64,000 bases of DNA from JAAYZQ01 sp041300865 (GTDB lineage Bacteria; Chloroflexota; Anaerolineae; JAAYZQ01), in the NCBI GenBank assembly GCA_041300865.1, contig JBFYTF010000172.1, positions 135,794-199,793 on the forward strand. Reading direction: 5' to 3'. Below, one piece after another: positions 25,905 through 34,436 of the stretch. The notes under the pieces are model-generated. The model was not told the origin of the DNA, did not search any database, and saw only the letters and a list, made by a program, of their open reading frames with translations. Position 1 is the first letter of the stretch. Every line of letters begins with the position of its first letter. The position numbers were made by a program, and so were the translations under genes.

Positions 25905-27095
25905 ATGCGTACAGACTTCTTACCCTATGCCCTGCCGTCCATCGGCGAGGAAGAGATCGCCGAGGTCGTCGACTCGCTCCGGTCGGGCTGGCTGACCACC
26001 GGTCCCAAGGTCCAGCGACTGGAGCGTGACCTGGCCGCTTACCTGGGCGCCCGCCACACCCTGGCGGTCAGCTCCTGCACCGCGGCCCTGCACATCGCCC
26101 TCACCGCCCTGGGCATCGGCCCTGGGGACGAAGTGATCGTGCCGACCATGACCTTTTGCTCCACGGCCAACGTTGTCGTCCACTTGGGCGCCCGGCCCAT
26201 CCTGGTGGATGTCGGCCCGGACTTTAACGTGACGGCTGGGGCCATCGAGGCGGCTCTGACGCCTCGCACGCGGGCCATCGTGCCGGTGCACTATGGCGGC
26301 CAGCCCTGTGACCTGGATGCCATCTACAGGCTCGCCACCCGCCACCGCCTGCCCGTCGTCCAGGACGCCGCACATGCCGTCGGCGCGCACTACCAAGGCG
26401 CAAAGATCGGCTCGGATGCCCTTGCGGCGCCCCGATCTGTTGTCTGTTTTTCCTTCTACGCCATCAAGAACATGACCACCGGCGAGGGCGGCGCCATTGC
26501 CACCGCCGAGGACAAGCTGGCCGAAAAGATGCGCCTGCTCACGCTCCACGGCATGAGCCGTGACGCCTGGAAACGCTACACCGGCGCCGGCTCCTGGTAC
26601 TACGAGGTCGTGCTGCCCGGCTACAAGGACAACATGACCGACATCCAGGCGGCCTTGGGCATCCACCAGCTGCGCAAGCTGGACGGCTTTATCGAGGTGC
26701 GCCGGCGCTACGCCCGGCTCTACGACGACGCCTTTGCCGCCCTGCCGGAGGTCGAGACGCCCCCCGTCCGGCCCGGCCGGTCTCACGTCTATCACCTCTA
26801 CCCCATCCGCCTAGCTTTGGATCGGCTAACCATCGACCGCTCGCAGTTTATCGAGGAGCTCCGGGCGCGCGGCATCGGCAGCAGCGTGCACTTTGTCCCG
26901 GTCCACCTCCACCCCTTCTACGCCAGTGAGTTTGGCTATTGTCCGGGTGATCTGCCCTGCGCCGAGGATCTTTACCGGCGCATCATCTCCTTGCCCCTTT
27001 ATCCGGCCATGACAGAAGACGACGTTGCCGACGTGATCCAGGCCGTGTTCGATGTGGTGCAGCGCTTTCGGAAGACAAAGGAGGGGGTGTCTTGA
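25905..27095 (+). CDS. DegT/DnrJ/EryC1-family sugar aminotransferase
   Basis: The 396-residue PLP enzyme opens FLPYALPSIGEEEIAEV and has SSCTAALHIAL (phosphate binding), VVQDAAHAVGA, and the PLP lysine in SFYAIKNMTTGEGG at about residue 186. These enzymes aminate keto-sugar nucleotides to amino sugars. ATG 25905 sits 18 bases after the previous stop. The stop overlaps the TTG start of the next gene, so the two are coupled. Confidence 0.88.
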   Translation: MRTDFLPYALPSIGEEEIAEVVDSLRSGWLTTGPKVQRLERDLAAYLGARHTLAVSSCTAALHIALTALGIGPGDEVIVPTMTFCSTANVVVHLGARPILVDVGPDFNVTAGAIEAALTPRTRAIVPVHYGGQPCDLDAIYRLATRHRLPVVQDAAHAVGAHYQGAKIGSDALAAPRSVVCFSFYAIKNMTTGEGGAIATAEDKLAEKMRLLTLHGMSRDAWKRYTGAGSWYYEVVLPGYKDNMTDIQAALGIHQLRKLDGFIEVRRRYARLYDDAFAALPEVETPPVRPGRSHVYHLYPIRLALDRLTIDRSQFIEELRARGIGSSVHFVPVHLHPFYASEFGYCPGDLPCAEDLYRRIISLPLYPAMTEDDVADVIQAVFDVVQRFRKTKEGVS

Positions 27096-28663
27096 ACCTG
27101 CGACGCTATCTGACGTTGGAAACCCTTGCCCGCGTGGTAGTCGACGCGGCGATCGTCGCCGTCAGCTACCTCGTCGCCCTCGTCCTCCGCCTGTTGTGGC
27201 GCATCGCCGCCATGCCCGACTTTACCGCTCGCCAGGGATTGCGCGATGTGGCCCAGACCTATGCCCTCACCGCCTGGCTGCTGATCCTGATCTGCGTCGT
27301 GGTTTATGGCCTGAGCGGGTTCTACTCGCGAGGCCGCTTCTACGCCAGCCGTTTCAAGGCCATCGCCATCCTGCAGGCCGTCAGCATTTCCTACCTTCTC
27401 TTCGGCCTAGCCATGTACGTGTACGTCACCCGCCGCGGGCCGGGCGAGACTCCTGGCGTGGCACTCGTGGTCGCCTGGGCCCTGACCCTCGGCCTCACCG
27501 AGGGCGCACGCCTGTGGTCCGTATTGTGGCGGCAAGTCATCAAGCGCGAGGCACCGGCGCTCCGCCGGCTAGAGCAGGATGGGCGGGTCGACCACGTCCT
27601 CGTCGTCGGCGGGGCCGGCTACATCGGCTCGGTCCTTTGCCGCCAGCTCTTGCAACAGGGCTACTCGGTCCGGGTCCTGGACGCCCTGCTCTACGGCCGG
27701 GAACCGGTCGCCGACCTTCTGGGACATCACCGCTTCGAGCTGATCAAGGGCGACTCGCGCGACATTGGCGATGTCTTTCGCGCGATGCTGGACATGGATG
27801 CGGTGATCCACCTGGGCGAGCTGGTCGGCGACCCGGCCTGCGCCCTGGACGAGAAACTGACCCTGGAGATCAATCTCGCTGCCACACGCATGCTCGCCGA
27901 GGCAGCCCGCGGGTACGGCATCAAGCGTTTTGTCTATGCCTCCTCCTGCAGCGTCTACGGGGCGGGCAGCGAGCTGCTCGACGAGCGCTCGGCCCTTAAT
28001 CCCATTTCCCTTTATGCTCGAGCCAAGATCGGCTCGGAGCAGGCGCTTGCCGAGCTGGCCGGGCCCGACTTTCACCCGGTCATCCTCCGTCTGGCCACTG
28101 TCTATGGCTTGTCTCCCCGCCCGCGTTTCGACCTGGTGGTCAATTTGCTAACGGCGAAGGCTGCTAGTGAGGGCGAGATCACCGTCCTTGGCGGGCGCCA
28201 GTGGCGGCCCTTCGTCCATGTTGCCGACGTGGCGCGGGCCATCATCCTCTGCCTCGAGGCACCGCTCGCCCTGGTGGGGGGCCAGACCTTTAACGTCGGC
28301 TCCGACGAGCAGAACCTGACCATCGCTGAGGTGGGCGATCTGGTCCAGAGCCTTATCCCCGGTGCTCGCCTGTTGTGTCGTCAACAGGACGGCGACCAGC
28401 GCGACTATCACGTCTCCTTTGCCCGTATCCGGCGCGAGCTGGGCTTTGTACCCGTGCACACCGTGCATGACGGGGTGAGGGAGATCGAAGCTGCGCTTCG
28501 CTCCGGCCGGGTTGGGGACTATCGCGACAAGCGCTACAGCAACTACCAGTTTCTGAGCGATCCGAGCGAGCGTTCTCTCATAGCGGCCCGCCACATCAAC
28601 GGCCTGTATGCGGCGCCCGGAGTGGGCACCCCGGCGCGCGGCCTGCAGACGGCGGAGGCCTGA
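27092..28663 (+). CDS. Membrane-domain / NAD-dependent epimerase fusion
   Basis: The 523-residue protein has about four transmembrane segments in residues 10-150 (VVVDAAIVAVSYLVALVLRL and three more), resembling the N-terminal module of polyprenyl glycosylphosphotransferases and FlaA1/PglF-like dehydratases. An extended SDR follows from about 165: VVGGAGYIGSV, YASSCSVYG, and the catalytic SLYARAKIG (YxxxK). The SDR part resembles UDP-glucose 4-epimerase-like enzymes, not PglF-type dehydratases. TTG 27092 overlaps the previous TGA and has AAAGGAGGGG upstream. Tethering would place sugar interconversion at the membrane. The product sugar is unknown. Confidence 0.8.
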   Translation: MNLRRYLTLETLARVVVDAAIVAVSYLVALVLRLLWRIAAMPDFTARQGLRDVAQTYALTAWLLILICVVVYGLSGFYSRGRFYASRFKAIAILQAVSISYLLFGLAMYVYVTRRGPGETPGVALVVAWALTLGLTEGARLWSVLWRQVIKREAPALRRLEQDGRVDHVLVVGGAGYIGSVLCRQLLQQGYSVRVLDALLYGREPVADLLGHHRFELIKGDSRDIGDVFRAMLDMDAVIHLGELVGDPACALDEKLTLEINLAATRMLAEAARGYGIKRFVYASSCSVYGAGSELLDERSALNPISLYARAKIGSEQALAELAGPDFHPVILRLATVYGLSPRPRFDLVVNLLTAKAASEGEITVLGGRQWRPFVHVADVARAIILCLEAPLALVGGQTFNVGSDEQNLTIAEVGDLVQSLIPGARLLCRQQDGDQRDYHVSFARIRRELGFVPVHTVHDGVREIEAALRSGRVGDYRDKRYSNYQFLSDPSERSLIAARHINGLYAAPGVGTPARGLQTAEA

Positions 28664-28677
28664 AGGTTCCGGCAGCG

Positions 28678-29970
28678 ATGGACGGTGACGTGATGCCAGC
28701 CGCCGAGACAGGGGGCGCCGCGTCCGGCGGCGTGGCGGCCCTTGGCTGCCTCCTGGCCGGTCGGCCCTGCCCGGCGGATCCGGGGTGGGATTCGGTCGTT
28801 TCCCTGGCGCGTGACCACGACCTGTCTCCCCTCCTCTACTGGCGGGCCACGCACCCGCCGGCCGGGTCGGTGCTGCCGGCCGAGCTCTTACAGGAGCTCA
28901 AGAACGATTTCTACCTGGCCCTACGGCGAACGATGCTGGCCGAGCGGCAGCTCGCCGAGCTGCTGGCAGCTCTGGGCCAGGCAGGAGTGCCCACCCTCGT
29001 CCTGAAGGGTTCCGCCGCCGGGGCCTTCTATCCGGACCCGGCCCTGCGTGTGTACGGCGACCTAGACTTTCTGGTGCCGAAATCACAAGTCCTTGAGGCA
29101 GAGCAGGTGCTCCGGGCTCTCGGTTATCGCTCGCCTCTGTCACGATCGTGGTGGCAGGAGCACTTCCAGCACCTGCCGCCGATGACCCGAAATCACGGCG
29201 AGCTGTGCGTCGAGGTACACTGGAGCCTTGCCCTTCCCGATGCCCACGCCGGCGGCCTGCCTGCCGAGGATGTCTGGGAGCGGAGCGTGGCGTGGACTCT
29301 CGGGCCCGGAGCCGGCCAACCCGCCCTGCGCCTGGACGACGTCGACACGGTCCTGCATCTCTGCTACCACGCTGCCGTGCAGCACCGGCTGTACCTGGGG
29401 CTGCGGCCCCTGGCGGATCTGGCTCAAGTCATAAGCAGCTGGGATCGGGACAAATGGCAGGCTCTGCTGGGCCGGGCACGTGCCTACGAGTTGGCGAGGC
29501 CCGTCGAGCTGGTCGTGGCCCTGGCCGGCAGGTGGCTGTCCCTTGAGCTCCCCCTGGAGGTTACCAGGACCCTTGAGCCCCTGCTTCCCGTCCTGGACGA
29601 CTGGCTGGTCCGCCTGGCCTTTCCGAAAGCCGGAGGACCTGCGGCACTTGTCGTGGCCGGTAGCGCGCCGGGTCTCGGCGCGGGCCTGCGCCATCTCCTC
29701 TGGCACCTCTTTCTGCCGCGCGAGGGAATGGCAGTTACCTACGGCATCCCGGCCCGGTCGCCTTTCATCTGGCTGGCGTACGCGTGGCGGCCCTTTGACC
29801 TCCTCCGCAAACATGGCGGCCGGATGTGGCGCGTGTTGCAGGATGATAGGTCGGCTCGCTCAGCCTGGACTGCTGAGGTCTGGCTCGAGCGTTGGCTGCG
29901 TGGTCGGGACGGAGCGCCGCTTGCCAGCAGGGCCGGGCTGGGGCTGGACAAGGAGCCGATAAGCGAGTAA
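28678..29970 (+). CDS. Nucleotidyltransferase-fold protein of EPS loci (NTP_transf_5-like)
   Basis: The 430-residue protein has the family core VPTLVLKGSAAGAFYPDP followed by YGDLDFLVPKSQ, the GDLDF strand of a minimal nucleotidyltransferase, and CVEVHWSL. Such proteins recur in exosortase-type and other exopolysaccharide clusters, but no biochemical function is established that I know of. ATG 28678 is used; ATG 28693 is also possible. Its final codons overlap the second promoter of the locus (29945-29973). Confidence 0.75.
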   Translation: MDGDVMPAAETGGAASGGVAALGCLLAGRPCPADPGWDSVVSLARDHDLSPLLYWRATHPPAGSVLPAELLQELKNDFYLALRRTMLAERQLAELLAALGQAGVPTLVLKGSAAGAFYPDPALRVYGDLDFLVPKSQVLEAEQVLRALGYRSPLSRSWWQEHFQHLPPMTRNHGELCVEVHWSLALPDAHAGGLPAEDVWERSVAWTLGPGAGQPALRLDDVDTVLHLCYHAAVQHRLYLGLRPLADLAQVISSWDRDKWQALLGRARAYELARPVELVVALAGRWLSLELPLEVTRTLEPLLPVLDDWLVRLAFPKAGGPAALVVAGSAPGLGAGLRHLLWHLFLPREGMAVTYGIPARSPFIWLAYAWRPFDLLRKHGGRMWRVLQDDRSARSAWTAEVWLERWLRGRDGAPLASRAGLGLDKEPISE

Positions 29971-29973
29971 AAT
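29945..29973 (+). promoter_or_regulatory. Internal promoter for the chain-length/export half of the locus
   Basis: TGGACA (29945-29950), a 17-base spacer and TAAAAT (29968-29973), differing from the locus head promoter by one base in the -35. It overlaps the last codons of the nucleotidyltransferase-like gene. The implied start near 29980 gives an 85-base leader before the kinase ATG. Confidence 0.7.
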
Positions 29974-29992
29974 GCGGTTACTCTGGACCTCT

Positions 29993-30000
29993 GGTAGCGT
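29993..30000 (+). promoter_or_regulatory. ops-like element in the leader of the tyrosine-kinase transcript
   Basis: GGTAGCGT lies about 15-20 bases downstream of the predicted start of the internal transcript. It matches the core of the enterobacterial ops element (GGCGGTAGCGTG) through which RfaH loads onto RNA polymerase. The locus encodes an RfaH-like NusG paralogue, so an operator role is plausible. An eight-base match can occur by chance. Confidence 0.35.
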
Positions 30001-30064
30001 AACAGCGCGAACGCCGCCCTGGTGCCTTTCGGCCCCGGCCGGAGATCGCTCGATGGAGAGCTAG

Positions 30065-31762
30065 ATGGAAATCAGGCAGTATTGGAATGTCTTCAAGAAG
30101 TGGCTTTGGCTGCTCGCCCTAGGTGCCCTCCTCGCGGGCGGCATCGCCTACGCGGTCAACCGCAACACGACGCCAGTCTACCTGGCCGGTACAACACTCA
30201 TGGTTACGCCCGGCTCTGCCCCGTCCCTGGACAATTACAACGCCCTCTATGCTGCCGAGCGCCTGGGCCGCACCTACGCCGAGCTGCTGTCCAGCGGGCC
30301 GGTCATGGAAGAGACGGAGCGCCGCCTGGCGCAGATGGCCAGCACGGATCCTACCCTCGGCGACCAGGGGTCGGGCTTTGCCGCGTCGGCGCAGCCCGTG
30401 AGCGAAACGCAGCTCCTCAGCCTGCAGGTGACAGGCACCGACCCGCAGCTCATCGCGGCCGCGGCCGATCTCCTCGTAGAAGTCTTTGGCGAGTGGCTGC
30501 TCAACATCCAGCAGTCGCGCTACGGCGAGTCCAAGGCCAGCCTGCAGGCCGAGATGGGCCGCGTCCAGACCAGCATCCAGGAGCTCGAGGCGGCCATCCG
30601 TGATTTGCAGGCGCGACAGCAGGAGGCGGATGCCAACGAGCTGGCGCGCCTCCAGGATCAGCTTACGCAGTACCGCAGCAGTTACTCCACTCTGCTCAAC
30701 AGCTACTCGAATATCGCCCTGGCTGAAGCTAGCACAGGCGACACGGTAACCGTCGTCTCCAGGGCGGAGGTGCCCAGGGTCCCTATCCGGCCGCAAGTAA
30801 TGCGCAATAGCCTGTTGGCGGCTGTGGCGGGTGTTCTGTTTGCAGCGGGCATCGCCTTCCTCATAGAATTCCTGGACGACACGGTGAAGACGCCCAGTGA
30901 TGCGCAGCAGGCTGGGCTGAACGTGCTGGCCACCGTGCAGCGCGCGGGCAGCAACGGCAAGAAGCGGCCCCAGGAGCTCTTTGCCTTGAGCGAAGCCCGC
31001 TCGCCGGTGGGCGAAGCCTACCGTACTCTGCGCACCAACCTCCAGTTCTCTTCTCTCGACCGGCCCTTGCGCTGCCTGGTAGTCACCAGTGCCCTGGCGA
31101 CTGAGGGCAAGACTACGACGGTCGCGAATCTGGCCGTGGTCATGGCCCAGGGTGGCAAGCGCGTGGTGCTCGTCGATGCCGACCTGCGCCGGCCGTCGGT
31201 CCATCGCGTCTTTGGGCTGCCCAACCGGGGCGGGCTGACCGATGCCCTGGTGCAAGAGCTGGCGGCACTCAACGGCTTCTTGCAGGACACTGGCGTGGAG
31301 AACCTGCGGGTTCTGACCTCGGGCCCTATCCCACCCAATCCGCAGGAGCTTCTCGCTTCGCAGCGCATGGAGGAGCTGCTGCACCGGCTACAGAGCGAGG
31401 CCGACATCGTTCTCATCGACACGCCGCCCTCCCTGGTGGTGGCGGACGCCAACGTCCTGGCCGCCCGCACCGACGGCGTCGTGCTGGTGGTGAACGCCGA
31501 CCGGACGCGTCGCGTCGCCGTGCAGCAGGCGACCGAGGACCTGCGCCAGGTGGGTGCCAATCTGCTGGGCGGTGTGCTGAACATGGTTGACATCCGCCGG
31601 GGGCGGGGTGCCGGCTATTACTCCTACCATGGCTACTACTATTCTCAGTATTATGGCGAGCAGGAAGCCGGTCGCCGGCGCGGGCTGCGGGGCTGGTGGC
31701 GCCGCCTGAGACGCAAGAAAAAGGTAGGCGCGCACCGGGGCCCGGTGAGCCCGGCGCCCTAG
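30065..31762 (+). CDS. Wzz/Wzc-like polysaccharide co-polymerase with BY-type tyrosine kinase
   Basis: The 565-residue protein has a Wzz domain: transmembrane helix at about 14-32, a coiled coil at about 150-215, and a second helix at about 248-270. A cytoplasmic tyrosine-kinase domain follows with Walker A TSALATEGKTTT, Walker A' LVDADLRRP and Walker B VLIDTPPS. The tail is rich in tyrosines (GYYSYHGYYYSQYYGEQ, about 517-533), the expected autophosphorylation cluster, then a basic end. Wzc/CapAB proteins control chain length and export by cycling tyrosine phosphorylation. Here kinase and membrane domain are fused as in Gram-negative Wzc. ATG 30065 follows GGAGAGCTAG. Confidence 0.9.
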   Translation: MEIRQYWNVFKKWLWLLALGALLAGGIAYAVNRNTTPVYLAGTTLMVTPGSAPSLDNYNALYAAERLGRTYAELLSSGPVMEETERRLAQMASTDPTLGDQGSGFAASAQPVSETQLLSLQVTGTDPQLIAAAADLLVEVFGEWLLNIQQSRYGESKASLQAEMGRVQTSIQELEAAIRDLQARQQEADANELARLQDQLTQYRSSYSTLLNSYSNIALAEASTGDTVTVVSRAEVPRVPIRPQVMRNSLLAAVAGVLFAAGIAFLIEFLDDTVKTPSDAQQAGLNVLATVQRAGSNGKKRPQELFALSEARSPVGEAYRTLRTNLQFSSLDRPLRCLVVTSALATEGKTTTVANLAVVMAQGGKRVVLVDADLRRPSVHRVFGLPNRGGLTDALVQELAALNGFLQDTGVENLRVLTSGPIPPNPQELLASQRMEELLHRLQSEADIVLIDTPPSLVVADANVLAARTDGVVLVVNADRTRRVAVQQATEDLRQVGANLLGGVLNMVDIRRGRGAGYYSYHGYYYSQYYGEQEAGRRRGLRGWWRRLRRKKKVGAHRGPVSPAP

Positions 31763-31789
31763 CGGCAAGCCTGATACGCTCTAGTTGGC

Positions 31790-33085
31790 ATGATGCCCCG
31801 ACTGAAAGGCTGGTCGCAGACCCTCACGAGCTGGCAGACTGTGGCACTTGGGCCGATCGTCGTGCCCCTCCTCTTCCCCGACCTGGTGCCCCAACTACTG
31901 GTGGTCCTCGCCCTGCTGGGACTCCCTGCACTGTGGCTCCTGTCACGGTGGGGATGTGGTGTCTTTGTGCCGGCCACTCCCCTGGATCTGCCCTGGCTAG
32001 TGGTGCTGCTCGTCTCCCTTGGCACCCTCCTGGCGGCGACTGCGCCTGCGCTGGCTTTGCCCCAGGTCTTCAAGGTCCTCATTGCCCTGGCCCTGTATTA
32101 TGGGCTGGTGAACACCCTGCGCAGTGAGACACGTCTCGCCTGGGCAGGGATCGGCCTGCTGCTGGCGAGCGCAGCTATCGCCGCCGTGGGCCTCGCCGGT
32201 ATGGGGCCTGGGGGCGCAAGCCCCGCCTCCGTGGCAGGCGGCTCAACAGACCGCCTCTTTGGCTTGATCACCCCCTTCTGGAACCGCGCGGGGTTCAACC
32301 CCAACATCGTCGGGGGGACGCTGGCCGTGATGTTGCCCCTCACCCTGGCGTATGCCTGGGGCACCGCGGGCTGGCGCCGGCTGCCGTTCATCGCGGCCCT
32401 GCTGGCCGAGGGCGCGGCGCTCCTCCTCACGCAATCCCGCGGCGCGATTCTCGGGTTTGCCGCCGGCGCCGCCGCCGTCGCCCTGGCCCGCGACCGGCGT
32501 TGGGGCCTGGTGATCCTTGGCGCCTGCTCCGCCGGTGGGGCTGCCGTCCTGCTCTATCCCGGGCCGGTCCTGGACATGCTCACGGCGGGGGGCGGGGGGA
32601 TCATGGACAGTGCTCAGGGGCGGCTGGAGCTTTGGGTGCGGGCGGTGGCCATGGCGACCGATTTTCCTTTTACCGGGGTGGGCATGGGCAGCTTTGCCCG
32701 GGCCCTGTGGCTGCTCTACCCTCTCGCTTCCGTCGGCCCGGCCACTGTTCTCGACCACGCCCACAACCTCTTCCTGCAGGCCGCCACGGACTACGGATTG
32801 CCTGGCCTGGTCGCCTGGCTGGCGCAGATGTTGCTGCTGCTCTGGATGGCAGTCGGCGCCGTGCGCGCTGTTCGCGGCGGCAGCCTGTGGCCTCTGGCCG
32901 CAGGCCTGCTCGGCGGGTTGGTTGCCTACCTGGTCCACGGCTTGACGGACAGCTTTACCTACTATGCCAAGGGCCATACCGTGGTGTGGGGCTGCCTATC
33001 GGTGATCGCCGCGCTTTGGCTGGTCCTGCAGGACGGCAGACTGCGCGGGCCCCGGGGGGGCGCCGGCCCGGTGGGCGCGGAATAG
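31790..33085 (+). CDS. O-antigen ligase/polymerase-family membrane protein
   Basis: The 431-residue protein has about twelve helices and the Wzy_C-type signature: TQSRGAILGFAAG in the middle, and later ARALWLLYPL followed by DHAHNLFLQAATDYGLPGLVAWL. This is the O-antigen ligase/WaaL-Wzy superfamily, which transfers lipid-linked polymer to an acceptor or polymerises it. The locus has another polymerase-like gene at 14927, so this one may be the ligase that fixes polymer to a surface acceptor; that split is inference. It starts 27 bases after the kinase gene. Confidence 0.83.
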   Translation: MMPRLKGWSQTLTSWQTVALGPIVVPLLFPDLVPQLLVVLALLGLPALWLLSRWGCGVFVPATPLDLPWLVVLLVSLGTLLAATAPALALPQVFKVLIALALYYGLVNTLRSETRLAWAGIGLLLASAAIAAVGLAGMGPGGASPASVAGGSTDRLFGLITPFWNRAGFNPNIVGGTLAVMLPLTLAYAWGTAGWRRLPFIAALLAEGAALLLTQSRGAILGFAAGAAAVALARDRRWGLVILGACSAGGAAVLLYPGPVLDMLTAGGGGIMDSAQGRLELWVRAVAMATDFPFTGVGMGSFARALWLLYPLASVGPATVLDHAHNLFLQAATDYGLPGLVAWLAQMLLLLWMAVGAVRAVRGGSLWPLAAGLLGGLVAYLVHGLTDSFTYYAKGHTVVWGCLSVIAALWLVLQDGRLRGPRGGAGPVGAE

Positions 33086-33086
33086 C

Positions 33087-34436
33087 GTGCGCGCCGTCCT
33101 GGCTTGGCTCGGCCGGCCACTGCCCATCGTCCTCACGGCGCTGCTGCTGCGCCTGGCCGCGGCCTGGCTGTTACCGCCGCCGGCCGATTTCGCCTCACGC
33201 ACCGATAGCGGGCTGACGGCCCTCAACGTGGTGTCGGGGGCGGGATACACCCACGATTTCTATGGCTGGCGCCCGGGCGCGCCGCTGCAGGCCTACATGC
33301 CGCCGCTGCACGTTGCCTGGCTATCCCTGAGCCTGCTTCTGCCCGATCCCCGCCTGGCGCTCAGCGTCCAGCAGGCCGCCGCGGGCACGTTGGCCGTGTG
33401 GCTGGTGTACCGGCTGGCAGCGGCGTTGGCCGGCCCGTTGACCGGCGCACTGGCGGGCTGGGCCATGGCGCTCTACCCAACGTATATCATCACGACCACG
33501 ATACCCGAGTCGGTGGCCCTCCTGGTCGCCTGCCTGGCGGCGCTGCTGTTCCTGGCCTGGCGGCTCTGGGAAAGACCAGGCTTGGGCCGCGCCGCGGCCG
33601 CGGGGTTGGCCCTTGGACTCCTGGCCCTGGGCCGGCCTCACGCCCTGCTGCTGGCGCCGGCGCTGCTCGCCTGGCTGGCCTTCAGGCGCCCCCGGCCCTC
33701 AGGGCTGCCGCGGCTGGCCGCGGTCTTATTCCTGGCGGTGGGGCTCGTCGTGGGTCCCTGGATCTTGCGCAACTCTGTAGTCTTGAAGGAGCCGGCCTTT
33801 ATCTCGACCAACGGCGGCCGCACCAGCTGGCTCGGCAACAACCCCTTCACCACCGGCTCCGGCGGCGACGTCTATGCTCGTCGGTTGGCAGCCTACAAGG
33901 GCATCGAGCCCGATCTTTCGTCGCCGGAAATAGTAGAGTTTCCCGCTGATTACCCCTTGCCCCACGGGCTGGAGGCCCAGGTAGCGGTGCTCACGGAGCA
34001 GGCCCTGGAACGCGCTTTATATCGGGCAGCCCTGGACTATGCCCGGGCCGAGCCGGCGGAGTGGCTGGGGCTGGAAGCCCGCAAACTTCTGAGCTTATGG
34101 TGGTTCCGGCCCAACCTGGGCGCCAATCCCCAGTACCAGGGAGAGTGGACAGCAGTGTACCGCGTCGTGTACAGCGGAGTTGTGGCCGTGGCTTTGGCCG
34201 GCTTGGTCCTTTCCCTGCGGCAGGGTGGGTGGCGGCGCTGGGGGCTTCTCTACGCGGTCCTCGCCGTCCAGTCCGTCGTCTACCTTGGGTTTCACGTCCT
34301 CACCCGCTTTCGTTGGGAGATAGAGTTTATCCTGCTCATCCTGGCCTCCTTTGCCGTCGCCTGGGCCTACGAGAGGGCCGCCATGAAATCCGCCGAGGCC
34401 GCGGTCGGGCTCGCTTTTCACGAAGGAGTGCAATGA
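33087..34436 (+). CDS. Membrane glycosyltransferase, GT39/ArnT-like
   Basis: The 449-residue protein opens with a hydrophobic helix followed by a periplasmic-type loop containing FASRTDSGLTALNVV and HDFYGWRPGAPLQAYMPPLHVAWL, with acidic and polar residues as in GT-C polyprenyl-phosphate sugar transferases. About ten helices follow. The segment TTTIPESVALLVACLAALL is typical of GT39-like ArnT/PMT relatives. It would transfer a sugar from polyprenyl phosphate to the polymer or to a protein. GTG 33087 follows the previous stop by one base. Confidence 0.8.
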   Translation: MRAVLAWLGRPLPIVLTALLLRLAAAWLLPPPADFASRTDSGLTALNVVSGAGYTHDFYGWRPGAPLQAYMPPLHVAWLSLSLLLPDPRLALSVQQAAAGTLAVWLVYRLAAALAGPLTGALAGWAMALYPTYIITTTIPESVALLVACLAALLFLAWRLWERPGLGRAAAAGLALGLLALGRPHALLLAPALLAWLAFRRPRPSGLPRLAAVLFLAVGLVVGPWILRNSVVLKEPAFISTNGGRTSWLGNNPFTTGSGGDVYARRLAAYKGIEPDLSSPEIVEFPADYPLPHGLEAQVAVLTEQALERALYRAALDYARAEPAEWLGLEARKLLSLWWFRPNLGANPQYQGEWTAVYRVVYSGVVAVALAGLVLSLRQGGWRRWGLLYAVLAVQSVVYLGFHVLTRFRWEIEFILLILASFAVAWAYERAAMKSAEAAVGLAFHEGVQ

